Part shown: piece after piece, positions 10,182 to 19,401 of the stretch
How the letters are laid out: every line of letters begins with the position of its first letter
How positions within the stretch are numbered: position 1 is the stretch's first letter
Assembly (NCBI GenBank): GCA_015680685.1
Contig: MNCI01010116.1
Span: 679,766 to 743,765 of the forward strand
Source of the DNA: Gnetum montanum
Taxonomy: Eukaryota; Streptophyta; Gnetopsida; Gnetales; Gnetaceae
Length of the DNA: 64,000 bases
Reading direction: 5' to 3'
Program-made: the position numbers and the translations under genes
The notes under the pieces: model-generated
What the model saw: only the letters and a program-made list of their open reading frames with translations
Databases searched by the model: none
Told to the model about the DNA's origin: nothing

Positions 10182-11862
10182 TTTTTTTTTAACAAAGTCC
10201 AACCCCACACCGCCTCCGTGCCCAACCCCCACCCCCTGCGGGGCCCCCATGAGACTAAAACAACCCAAAAACAAGGGGGCTTGACCCCACAAACAAAACT
10301 AGCCCATCCCTAGGCTCTTTAGAGCATTACATTCAAACACATACCTTAAGAAACCCAACACCCTTATAGGGCAACCCCGCTTAGTCCTGGTAAAAGAAGT
10401 CAACTAGGAGATCACTACAACTTGGTACAAGGGTAGACCACCTTTTCCTAGGCGGGTATTGCATCTAGGATCACCTGAAAGTGTTCCATTGTGACAAACA
10501 CTGCAGCTTCCTGAAAGTCCTTGTATTTCTCCTCACACTTCTATTTGGCTTCTTCTGTAGTGTGGCTCTATCTGGGTGGAACTTGGTGGAGGTCATCTAG
10601 GTGTATCGCCTCAAACCAGCCTAGGAGACATTACAATTAATTCCCATAACAATGTATCAGCAGCACCCTATGCGGAAACAACATCTGGCATTGGCCTCAT
10701 GCACAGCCATCTAATTTTTCTAGATTTGTTCCTCCTCTAGGAAGGTCCTAACTCGTTGTTCTTCCTCCTCTTCTTCTCTCGAAAGCTGCTCCTGTTCTTC
10801 CTAGCACAGATCCCCTTTGATCTGCTCCCTCAACCGATCCTCCATGGCACTTCTGAGCGTAGCATCCTGCAACTCCTTCTAGTGTTGCTCCTCTACCACT
10901 GCTTCTCCAAGCTGCCTCTCCTCCTCCTAACACTTGAGCCTAGTCTCCTCCTCATGCCACCTAATCTCAGCTTCCCAATGTGCCTGCTCCTCAACCCTAG
11001 CCTCGATGACAACCCTAAGCAAGTTGGCCTCAAACTTACTTTGAAGCTTCCTACGAATGTGGTCCTCCATGGACTAGATTTGCTCTTGCAACAATGGTGG
11101 CCAATTCATGGTGGAGTTCTGCCAGTCAGAGTCCTCCCCCACCCCCACCAACACATCCATTTCCTCCAAAACAACCCTAGCCAACAAAGAAGACTCACCC
11201 TCGTGGGAGAATTTATGTCTCACATGTGTCATCCTAATAGGGATGGGCATTGTTGGTAGCAACTCAAATAGCCATGCCACTCTCCAAAGAGCCAAAATCA
11301 AACCGAAGTGTCACCCCCTTCTTCCATGTCAAAGCAACACCAAGACGAACTTCGCAAGGTTAGGTAGCCAACCAAGTTGCATGCAACAAAGGAAGGCAAA
11401 ATGCACCCACTAGAGTTTCCACATGTTTCTTGATTGGATGAAGAAGCACTCCATGAGCTCTATAGTGTCTTGCCAAAGAGAGGGCAAGGTTAAATTGGGA
11501 ACCTACCCACTCCTAGCCGTAGGGACTAGACCCAAAAAAAAACCCTTATACATCTTGGAGCCCTTGCCTTAAGGGCAACACCATCTCTCCCACATTTAGA
11601 ATACCAAGATACTCTGCAATCCCCGCCTCAGTAACCCAGATGCAGACTCCCCTAAATGTGGTAAAATTACTGCACCAACGTGAAAAGAAAGAGGCATTGG
11701 CAAGGTCCAAATTACCAGCTAGGAGAGGCAGCAAGTCCTCCCAACACATCTGCACAATCAACCCCCAAAGTGGCTGGTTAGCCCTAAAGCTGTGGCAGTC
11801 CAATTTGAAAGTAGGCATGCATCCCATGGCCTCCAACCAAAGCTATGGCCTCCAACCAAAGC
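10182..11862 (-). mobile_element. L1-type LINE copy 2, strongly 5'-truncated
   Basis: A 9-T run at 10182-10190 is the poly(A) on the minus strand. The 3' UTR is GC-rich with a CCCC-TGC-GGGG hairpin at 10233-10243. The body aligns at protein level with the post-RT region of LINE copy 1 (5880-7262) but has no RT, consistent with an independent shorter insertion of the same family. An 18-19 bp direct repeat of ATGGCCTCCAACCAAAGC occurs at its upstream end (11825-11861). The gypsy protease resumes right after it. Confidence 0.65.
11546..11836 (-). pseudogene. Conserved post-RT LINE domain, copy 2
   Basis: A 96-codon open stretch contains LWGLIVQMCWEDLLPLLAG, NASFFSRW, TEAGIAEYLGI and GLQD. It matches copy 1 block by block (LWRMVVRIGWEELLPRLEG, NSFYCNW, EAALAMYLGI, GLQD). 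Sense-downstream, 11290-11510 continues with HFAFLCCMQL and HFGLILALWRVAW, again matching copy 1. The family is not recognised. In copy 2 the stretch carries fewer stops than copy 1 in its first 96 codons. Confidence 0.6.
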
Positions 11863-11870
11863 AACTGTTT

Positions 11871-11960
11871 TAATGTTTTGACTAGACTTGCTGAAATAAA
11901 ATTATCACTTGCACCACTATCTGTCAAAAATTAAACTTTTCTACCCTTAATAGATCCTTC
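11871..11960 (-). pseudogene. gypsy protease remnant, catalytic N-terminal half
   Basis: The minus strand encodes DSGASDNFISASLVKTLK, the retropepsin active-site block (D-S/T-G-A) with the normal spacing to NFI. A stop or frameshift lies just upstream. The reading stops at LINE copy 2 and continues at 9391-9600. Confidence 0.8.
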
Positions 11961-11989
11961 AACAATAAGTAAAGCAAATTAAAATTTTC

Positions 11990-12374
11990 ATAAACCTGAT
12001 TTGGCAAATGCTGAAATTTTCTTCACTACAGCTGATGTAGAGGGTTGGCTTTTACACTTGGCTGTAGTAAAGTTAGGTTTCTACATCTTACTTTGGTTGC
12101 CTTGAGTTCTAGGTCATCACTTTGGGCAATCCCAATTGAAGTGATCTTTCCCATAATATAAGCAACCATTTTGGGTGTTGGGATTTTCCTTAACCATTTT
12201 GGTTTGTCTCATTGATGCATTTCTTACTTGATTTGATTCTTCGTAATCTTTCACAATCATATAGGCTTCATCCACTGTCTACAAGTTGTGAGCATGAGTC
12301 AGCAAACATAGTTGAATAAGCAATCCTCCCATGAACTTTGATGTGAGCTCACTCTCGTCTCGATGATTCATGTA
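11990..12374 (-). pseudogene. gypsy gag C-terminal part with zinc knuckle
   Basis: The minus strand reads RYMNHRDESELTSKFMGG, then VDEAYMIVKDYEESNQ and a zinc knuckle GCLYYGKDHFNWDCPK (C-X2-Y-X4-H-X4-C, with the second Cys changed to Tyr). This is the gag end before the protease. It ends at the copia target duplication; the rest of gag lies at 15909-16640. Confidence 0.75.
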
Positions 12375-12379
12375 CCTCA

Positions 12380-12412
12380 TGTTGATGTGTGAAGCCAAAT
12401 TTATTATAACAT
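12380..12412 (+). repeat. 5' LTR remnant of copia-A
   Basis: TGTTGATGTGTGAAGCC and the following AAATTTATTATAACA match the start of the 3' LTR at 15443. Beyond about 12412 the sequence switches to internal coding DNA, marking a deletion breakpoint. Confidence 0.75.
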
Positions 12413-13546
12413 AAAAGTTGCAAATTGAAGGAATTGGTTCAATCATGTTACAGGGTTCAGATGGCAAAAAGCTATTATTGAATGAGATTCATCATGTGCC
12501 ACAACTTTCGAAGAACTTGATCTCTGTTGGACAGCTTAATATTGCTAGTTGTTCTATATCATTTGGAGCTGGTGGCTGGAAGATTGTGAAGGGTTCCATG
12601 ATTCTTGCACGTGGTAAAAAGGAAGAACATTATATTTACTAAATGCAGGTGCAGTGGGAGCATTGTTGCTGCTGCAAATGAGGAGGACATGTCTCTTTGG
12701 CACAAGAGACTCAGACATCTCAATGAAACAGGAATGAAGATTCTAACTTCAAAGAAATGCTTCCCGATTTCAAATCAGTTTTGTTGGATTTTTGTAAAGA
12801 CTGTACAGTAGAAAAATTTAAATGGGTCAACTTCAAAAGATCTAGTTTTGGTCATAAACGAAATTCTAAGTTGGATTTAGTTTATTCGAATGTTGTTGGC
12901 CTGTTGTCTATTAGATCTTTTGGTGGAGCTGTGTATTTTGTTACATTATAGATGATTTCAGTAGGAAGATTTGGTTGTTTCATGTGTCTTCTTCGAAAGA
13001 CAAAGTTTTTAATGTTTTCAAAGAATTTAAAGTTAAAGTTGAGAAAAAATGTGGTTGTCCCATCAAACATCTTTTGACTAATAATGGAGGAGAGTATACC
13101 TCTAATGAGTTTGAGAATTTTTGCAGGGAAATGGAATTGTTCATACCAAAACTCCACCATATACTCCACAGAATTATGGCATATCTAAGTATTATCATAG
13201 AACTGTTTTGAAGAGGCTGCATTCTTTGTTGCAACAGTCCAATGTTCTAAAGCAAATTTGGGCTCAAGCAACAATAACGATTGTGTATTCAATTAACAGG
13301 TCCCCTCATACAACTCTTCAAGGCAAGTTACCAAAATCTGTTTGGAGTGGAAGAGCACTCAATCTATTTCACATGAGGGTCTTTGGCTGTGAAGCTTATG
13401 CCCATCAGCAAAATACAGCTAAACTTGATGGACATGCATGTAGGTGCACTTTCATTGGATATGGCAGTGATAGTCTTGGTTACAGATTGTGGGATCCTGT
13501 CGATAAGTATTCAGGTCACGTGATGCTATTTTTCATAAAAACTTGA
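12413..13546 (+). pseudogene. copia-A protease end and integrase remnant
   Basis: It opens with LQIEGIGSIMLQGSDGKKLL and VPQLSKNLISVGQL, the segment between protease and integrase. LWHKRLRHLNETG and FCKDCTVEKF give the HHCC zinc finger. In the integrase core the three acidic positions look altered: YSNV for the usual HSD, TNNGGEY for SDNGGEY, and GISKYYHRT where ERxNRT is usual. FGCEAYAH and FIGYGSDSLGYRLWDP end the domain. Frames shift at about 12950 and 13120. Catalytically dead by sequence. Confidence 0.85.
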
Positions 13547-13572
13547 TGTTTTAGAAGAAACAAGAACAGGAA

Positions 13573-14620
13573 TTGAACCAAAGAAAGAATTTTAGCCCTT
13601 CTGTGAAATCACTTGATCAGGATGATGATGATTTAAAAGTTGAACATGTTCTCGATGATAACAGTAATAAGGGAAATGTTTCACCAGAAGAGCAATTGTC
13701 AGATACTTTAGAAAATGAGGATGATCATTTGAATACTCCTGTGCATTGGGTTAGGAGATCTACCCGCCCCTCCAAACCTCCTGTCAGGTATTACCCATCT
13801 TTGCATTACATATTATATACTGATAAGGGGGAACCTGACACTTTTCAAGAAGCCATGCCTTCAGCTGATGCAATTAAAAGTGTAGCTGCAATGAAAGAAG
13901 AGTTGGATGCTATGAGACATAATCAAACTTGGGATGTTGTTCCATCACAACATGGTAAGTGTGCTTGGTCTAACAGGTGTGTGTATAGAATTAAAGATGA
14001 GGCTCATTGGCAGAAATGCTACAAAGCTAGATTGGTTCTGAAGGGATTCAGTCAAAAACTAAGTAGAGACTTCACAGAGATTTTCTATCCTGTCATGAAA
14101 CATTCTTCCATGCATGCCATTTTATATCTTGTTGCTATTTTAGACTTGGAATTGGAACAATTAGACATAAAGACTGCCTTCTTAAATGGTGACCTGAAGG
14201 AGACGATTTACATGAAATTACCTAAAGGATATGAGTAGAAAGAAAGCATTTGGTTTGTAGGTTAAAGAGAAGCTTGTATGGTTTGAAGCTCCCAGACAAT
14301 GGTACAAGAAGTTTGACAGTTTCATGTAGGATCAAAAATACAAGTGTAGCATTGATCAATGTGTTTGCCTTCATGGGCAAACTTTTGGTAAGATTACTAT
14401 CCTATTACTGTGTGTTGATGACATGCTCATTGTAGGAAATGATGGACATGAGATCATAAGGCTGAAAAAGGAAATGGGCAACCGTTTTGTCACAAAAGAT
14501 TTGGGCCCAGCAAAGCAAATACTTGGTATGCAGATTTCTAGAGATAGAGCACATTGCAAATTGTCACTTAGTCACTTAATACTAGTAAGGTGCTTGAACA
14601 TTTTCATATGACAAATTGCA
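13573..14620 (+). pseudogene. copia-A reverse transcriptase remnant
   Basis: An acidic, Asp/Glu-rich linker (13610-13740) leads to RRSTRPSKPPVRYYPSLHY. The RT follows: MKEELDAMRHNQTWDVVP, KARLVLKGFSQ, LDIKTAFLNGDLKETIYM and, after a frameshift near 14240, LLLCVDDMLIVGND, where the YVDD tyrosine is Cys. The end reads VTKDLGPAKQILGMQISRDR. The stretch 13573-14238 (221 codons) is the longest intact piece of this element. Confidence 0.85.
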
Positions 14621-14906
14621 CTCATGTTAGCACCCCTTTAATGGGGCATTTTCAGTTGGCTGTGTAGGATTGCTCTAAATCTAGAATGGAAAAAAGATGG
14701 AGAAAGTTCCATACACTTCAGTTGTTGGTAGCCTGATGTACGCAATGGTTTGTACTAGACTAGATATCTCTTATGCAATGGGAGTCATTTCTCGTTACAT
14801 GAGTAATCTTGATTCTAAACCTTGGAAAGCAGTAAAATGGATGTTGTGATATTTGAAAGGTACACAAAACCTTTGCTTATATTTGGTAACTTCACTTTAG
14901 ATACTA

Positions 14907-15310
14907 TTGGCTATGTGGATGCAAATTATGCAGCATATAAAGATAGTAGAAAATCCACTTCTGGATATATTTTTTCTTGTGGGAAGAAGTCCTGTTAGTT
15001 GGATGCCTCAATTGCAAAGACATGCTGCATTATCTACTACTGAGTCAGAATACATAGCTTTGGCAAACGCAGCTAAGGAAATGATTTGGCTGAAGTGGTT
15101 GCTTCATTGCTTTGGCTTGAAACAGGCACAATACATCATTTACTGTGACAATCAGAGTGCTATTCACTTGGCCAAGAATGTTGCTTATCATTCTCAAACA
15201 AAACATATTGACATGAGGTACCATTTCATCAGATAGAAAATTGAAGATAAGGAGCTGGATGTGCACAAGGTTCACACACATGCAAACTTTGCTGATTTCC
15301 TAACAAAAGT
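14907..15310 (+). pseudogene. copia-A RNase H remnant
   Basis: SWMPQLQRHAALSTTESEYI, a WLKWLLHCFG block, IIYCDNQSAIHLAKN and HSQTKHIDMRYHFIR are the standard copia RNase H motifs. The catalytic Glu of STTESEY and Asp of CDNQSA are kept. A stop follows HFIR, then the frame continues to NFADFLTK before the PPT. Confidence 0.85.
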
Positions 15311-15430
15311 AGTTGCTGGAACAAAACATCAATTATGTTGCAAGGGCATACATATGAAGACTTGATCTACAACATTTGAAAAGCGGTGCATCTCCTGCCA
15401 AGAGATTTGAAGACATACCAAATTTATCTT

Positions 15431-15442
15431 TAAGTGGGAGAG
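15431..15442 (+). promoter_or_regulatory. Polypurine tract of copia-A
   Basis: TAAGTGGGAGAG directly precedes the 3' LTR, the typical copia PPT form (AAGTGGGAGA). Confidence 0.8.
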
Positions 15443-15903
15443 AATTGATGTGTGAAGCCAAATTTGTTATAATATTATGTTTTAACATTGACCTTTTTGT
15501 ATAAAAAATTAAAAATAAAAAGAGTGTTGTAAAGGAAAGTTATGTAAACTCCCTTATAATAGTTAATTAAAAGCGAATGAAAGAAAAAGGGTAAGGTGTC
15601 AAGAAATTAACTATGAGTTTGCTTGGAACCCTAAAACTATATAAACTGCTTAGGGGGTTGGCAGTAATCATCAATTCCTTTGCTCCTTTGCACCCTTTCT
15701 TGTGGTTTTTCCCATATAGGGTTTCCACATAAATTGCTGTGTTGTTTGTTGTTGCCTGTAGTGCTTTGCTGATCCACAAGAATCTCTGCTTTTTTTTTTT
15801 TTTTTGCATTTTATTCCTTCGGTGTTTCATTGTTATTTTCAGCTTTATTCTATGTTGTTCCACCATTCAATCTGAGATTTTTTCTGCGCTATATTTCATA
15901 AAA
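15443..15903 (+). repeat. 3' LTR of copia-A
   Basis: It starts AATTGATGTGTGAAGCC, where the first two bases differ from the TG kept in the 5' remnant. A TATA-like motif TATATAAACTG lies near 15639 and T-rich runs near 15790. It ends just before CCTCA at 15904. Confidence 0.75.
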
Positions 15904-15908
15904 CCTCA

Positions 15909-16640
15909 ATAGGTCACATAACTCCTTATAATAGTCTTCTATAGAACATTGACCCAATCTCAACAAGTTGAATCGCATCTTGCGCTCTTTCAAGAAGGAC
16001 TCTAGCACAAATTTTTGCTCAAAATCTCGACTAAAGCCATGCCAATTAACAATCAATACTTGAGACTTCAGTCCATTCTAACATGTTGTAGGGAGTCCTC
16101 TCAAATACAAGGAGACAACTTATAGGCATCATGGCTCAAAAGATTCAACATATCAAAATAATTTCGCATGGTGTCAAGCCAATCCTTAGCCTTGCCACTC
16201 ATTTTGGAGCTCCATCATAATGATTTAACTTCACTTTTGGCATGAACTTGAGTTAGTGACTCCTTTGGCAGAGGTAGCTAGTACTAATAATTATCCCCTT
16301 CTGAAATTGTTCATAGTATTTGGTATATATTTTCATCGTCTCAATTGTTTGTTTGAAAGGAATGATTTTGAGGTTGATCTTGGGGTTGATGTTGATTGTA
16401 GGATTGAGACAAATGATCAATCAATTGCTTAATGGAATCTGCAAAGCAATCCATCTTTCCTTGAACTTCTAACCATTTTCCTTTTGAATTACTAGATAAA
16501 TTCTTAATCTCTTCTAACATATCTTGCATGTACTTCATGAGCACTTGGTTTGCATCACAGTGTTCTTGTTGGGAGCCTTTGATATCATTAATCTACTGCT
16601 CCAAGGCATCCATTCAATCATTAACATGGGCCTCCATAAT
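15909..16640 (-). pseudogene. gypsy gag N-terminal part
   Basis: The minus strand begins near 16638 with MEAHVNDWMDALEQQI, then a 67-codon open stretch (16341-16544) with a Gln/Asn/His-rich end. It continues as SGKAKDWLDTMRNYFDML and RKMRFNLLRLGQCSIEDYY, then KELCDLLR. The order and the W/F-rich core fit Ty3/gypsy gag. Several stops are present. The copia-A insertion cuts it from its C-terminal part. Confidence 0.7.
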
Positions 16641-18914
16641 TCTCCAATTCACTCTGCAAGCTTCAACGATGAGTTGACAAAGTAGACAAGGCAATATGAC
16701 TTCCTACGATGCGAGCTTATTAATAGTGCTTTGGTTAATTGAGTGATTGGGTTGGAAGTTAGAACTGAGTAAAACAAATTTTCAGTCATCTAGCTGGGCA
16801 AAATTAATAGTCTAATTGAATCCAAGAGGTTAAAATTGACTAGAAACAGCTATATGGTTGTTGGGAATGGATTTCTGGTTTAGTTTCTATGTCAATTCTA
16901 AGGTTTTAAAGCCTCAAAATAAAGCTGTCAAAAACTAATTTTTGCGTCATTGTATACTGAATATGACCTCACCATTGTGGCCGAGAGGTTAAAATCCATT
17001 GGAAACGACTATTTATTTGTCTAAAAAGGTTTCCAAAATATAAAATTATGGTCATTTTAGGCAAAAGATTTAAGGCATAAATTTCAAGACTTCCTAAGGG
17101 GCCACCCATCCCAATACTACTCCAGACTTGACATGCTTAATGATGTAGTTTTTACTCACACAACTACCAACTCATAACCCAAGTTATTCTTATTTTGTGA
17201 AAAACTAATATTTATGTTTTAACATCGAGATTTTCATTTTCTTTTGAATCGTGAATTTCCCATTGGCCGAGAGATGCAAACCTATGGTGTCTACAGGCAC
17301 AAAAAGGTGTAGATCTATGGTGTCTACAACCACTAGAAGGTGCAAGCACTAGTGTTTAGATGGTGCAAACCTTTGGTGTCCACGGGCACCAAACGGTACA
17401 GTCCTCCAATGTCTAAAAGGTATGAACCTGTGGTGTCTGTAGTGTCCATTGACTCCGGCAATGGCAAGCTACAAGAAGACAAAAACTACAAGGCATAGTA
17501 ACAACAGCAATGGTGATTAATGGCAACGAGCAAGCTACACAAGATGTAAGTGAGGGTTTCTACAACACGTGTTGGTTGTGCAAGCCACAAGCGAGGGTTT
17601 ATGTAGTGCATTGCACATGCGGTGGAAATGGCAAGGGTTTCTTTTTGCGCTATTGGGCCACCATAAGGGCCAAAAGAGCCACAAAGACACATGCAAATGT
17701 GAAGGGTTTTGCAACAAGGTTGCTCATGTGATGGCAAGAAGGTTTTGCTATGACATAGGCAGTACAGCGACAAAGAAGATTCACAGTGGCAATGAGGGCA
17801 ACAATACAAGGCACAACAATCGATAACAAAGGAGGCCCATGGGGGCCACAAGGGAGGCTTATTATATCATGCATGGAGGTAAAACAAGTTTGGGCTGCAA
17901 CGCTTATTACCCTATTACCCTTGCTTTCCCTTCCAAGTCTTCCAAGTCATCATCTCCTCCAGTTACCCAAATTAAATCCTGCCAATTTTCCATCAATCCC
18001 ATTATTGTGCCAACAACTCGATTCACTGGCACTTCCTCAATCATCCCATCTCCCACTATTACCATCAAGGGTTATTCTTTCTCCCTTGCTCAGTTCATAA
18101 TGCTGAAGAGAAGATTCTATTATTCTGCCATCTTAGTAATTGGATCACTAAGAACATACCAACCTCAGTCTAGGAAAAGTTGTACCAGCTATGAGATTTC
18201 AAAGAGTGCAACTTTGTACATGACTTTGAAGTAATACAATCTGATGGTACCTCTATGTATCACAAGATTCCAAAAGATACTCCAAATGTGATCAAGGGTT
18301 TTGAGAAGAAATTAAAGGAGTTGGAGAGTTCTTCATGTCTCGCATGACACCTTCTAAACTCTCAACGGCTTCTTAAAATCAAGAATGATCATCTTCAGGT
18401 AAAAAGTTTTGTTTACCATAATTCCCTTGATTTCTTATTATTGTTACTTTCTACCTATCTAACTTTGTATTTCTTACAAAGGAAAGAGAAGAAGTGGAAA
18501 CAAGATGTTGCTCAATGTGAAGCTCAAGTTGAACTGCTGAACATAAAGCGTTAAAATGCAAAGGATGCTCGAGAGGTTGCACGCAACACTACCAAGGGCA
18601 TCCATAAGCTTGGTAGTGGGTTGGGAACTTATCATGATCTACTTCAAAACAAGGATGCTACCCAAAAAGAACGAGATGCTTAGGTGGAAAAGGCTGAAAA
18701 TATGGTGTGCTCGTTCAGGCTAGAGGTTTAGTTTCCCCTCTTCCTTTTTCTCCCTTATTTGTATTCCCATTCTTTTCATATTTGATTCTTGCAAAGTATT
18801 CCTGCTGTCATACTTCCTCTAATATTATTTTTACAATTGATGTACTTGACCTCTTTCTAAATATTTAATAAAATATTGAATTTGCATTCCACTTAACTCC
18901 AATTATTGGTCCTA
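16641..18914. other. Unresolved 2.3-kb block between gypsy PBS and gag
   Basis: A gypsy leader is normally a few hundred bases, so most of this block is probably foreign. It includes a degenerate short-period repeat at about 17270-17440 built on GGTGTCTAC(A) and AAGGTGCA motifs, mixed short frames on both strands (17480-17870) that I treat as chance, and the coding-like remnant listed next. No LTR, poly(A) or target duplication was identified that would define its ends. Confidence 0.45.
17890..18740 (+). pseudogene. Spliced-looking coding remnant, family unknown
   Basis: Two coding-like stretches on the plus strand are separated by a short intron-like segment. The first includes NWITKNIPTSVWEKLYQL and KIPKDTPNVIKGFEKKLKEL. 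A CAG|GTAAAA donor (about 18398) and a TTACAAAG acceptor (about 18480) bracket an 80-bp AT-rich piece. The second stretch reads KEKKWKQDVAQCEAQVELL and GIHKLGSGLGTYHDLLQ, Lys/Glu/Gln-rich and possibly coiled-coil. Stops interrupt both. It could be a captured host gene fragment or an accessory ORF of another element. Confidence 0.35.
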
Positions 18915-18939
18915 GATCATGGTTTGCTCCAATACTAAT
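18915..18939 (-). promoter_or_regulatory. Primer-binding site of the gypsy element (degenerate)
   Basis: On the minus strand, directly after the 5' LTR, the sequence reads ATTAGTATTGGAGCAAACC. It resembles the tRNA-Met-type PBS TTGGTATCAGAGCA used by many plant gypsy elements, with several substitutions. Confidence 0.5.
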
Positions 18940-19401
18940 TGTGACATCCCATTGTCAAATGTTATGGATTAACTCAAATTAACCACACATAACTTAAATG
19001 ATGTGCACAAAGACATAACCTTTACTCCATTGCAATGAAAGAAAAGAAGATGTAGAATCTTTATTAATAATAGAGAACGGAAAATATGAATAAAATGTTG
19101 AAATGATGACCCTAGGGTTGTCTTCCCATGGCACCAAGTTCCCTTACATGCAATCCAAAAGGGTGATTAGTGCCTTCTTGTCCCACTTCACCCAACTCTC
19201 ATCACTCACCTTCACAACTCTACAACTTCATGCTGGCACAACATCTAAGTTCCCAACCCTTAAATACCAAAGGTCAAACCCCCAAAAGGTACTACAAATA
19301 ATTACAACTCCTCATAACGAGACCCCTCTTCATAACCAAAGGTTAATTACATAATTTACATATTCTTTATTATAACTTCACTCCTAATTAAGAATGTTAC
19401 A
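18940..19401 (-). repeat. 5' LTR of the gypsy element
   Basis: It starts TGTGACATCCC on the plus strand and ends AATGTTACA. It aligns end to end with 1696-2188. The pentamer CTTAG follows, matching CTTGG before the other LTR at four of five positions. Confidence 0.85.

Larger units (their letters stand above)
12380..15903 (+). mobile_element. Ty1/copia element (copia-A), 5'-deleted, inserted in the gypsy gag
   Basis: The pentamer CCTCA flanks both ends (12375-12379 and 15904-15908). Removing the insert restores the gypsy gag reading LCDLLR-YMNHRDES, which confirms the insertion. The 3' LTR is complete (about 461 bp). The 5' LTR keeps only about 33 bp and then jumps straight into the region between protease and integrase, so most of the 5' LTR, PBS, gag and protease were lost by deletion. 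Coding remnants follow copia order (integrase, RT, RNase H). It lies opposite in orientation to its gypsy host. Confidence 0.85.
1696..19401 (-). mobile_element. Ty3/gypsy LTR retrotransposon, enlarged by nested insertions
   Basis: Two LTRs in the same orientation (1696-2188 and 18940-19401) bound minus-strand gag, protease, RT, RNase H and integrase remnants in gypsy order. A PPT abuts the low-coordinate LTR and a degenerate tRNA-Met PBS abuts the high-coordinate LTR. The flanking pentamers are CTTGG (1691-1695) and CTTAG (19402-19406), a target duplication with one mismatch. The coding order resumes cleanly after each foreign block: an RTE fragment, LINE copy 1, a MITE, LINE copy 2 and a copia element. 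All reading frames carry stops, so the element is dead. It lies in the same orientation as the PNG1 exons upstream of it, probably inside a PNG1 intron. Confidence 0.85.

Noticed and set aside
17486-17874. Several overlapping frames on both strands
   Set aside because: Open on both strands at once in a low-complexity, repeat-like stretch; no motif on either strand.
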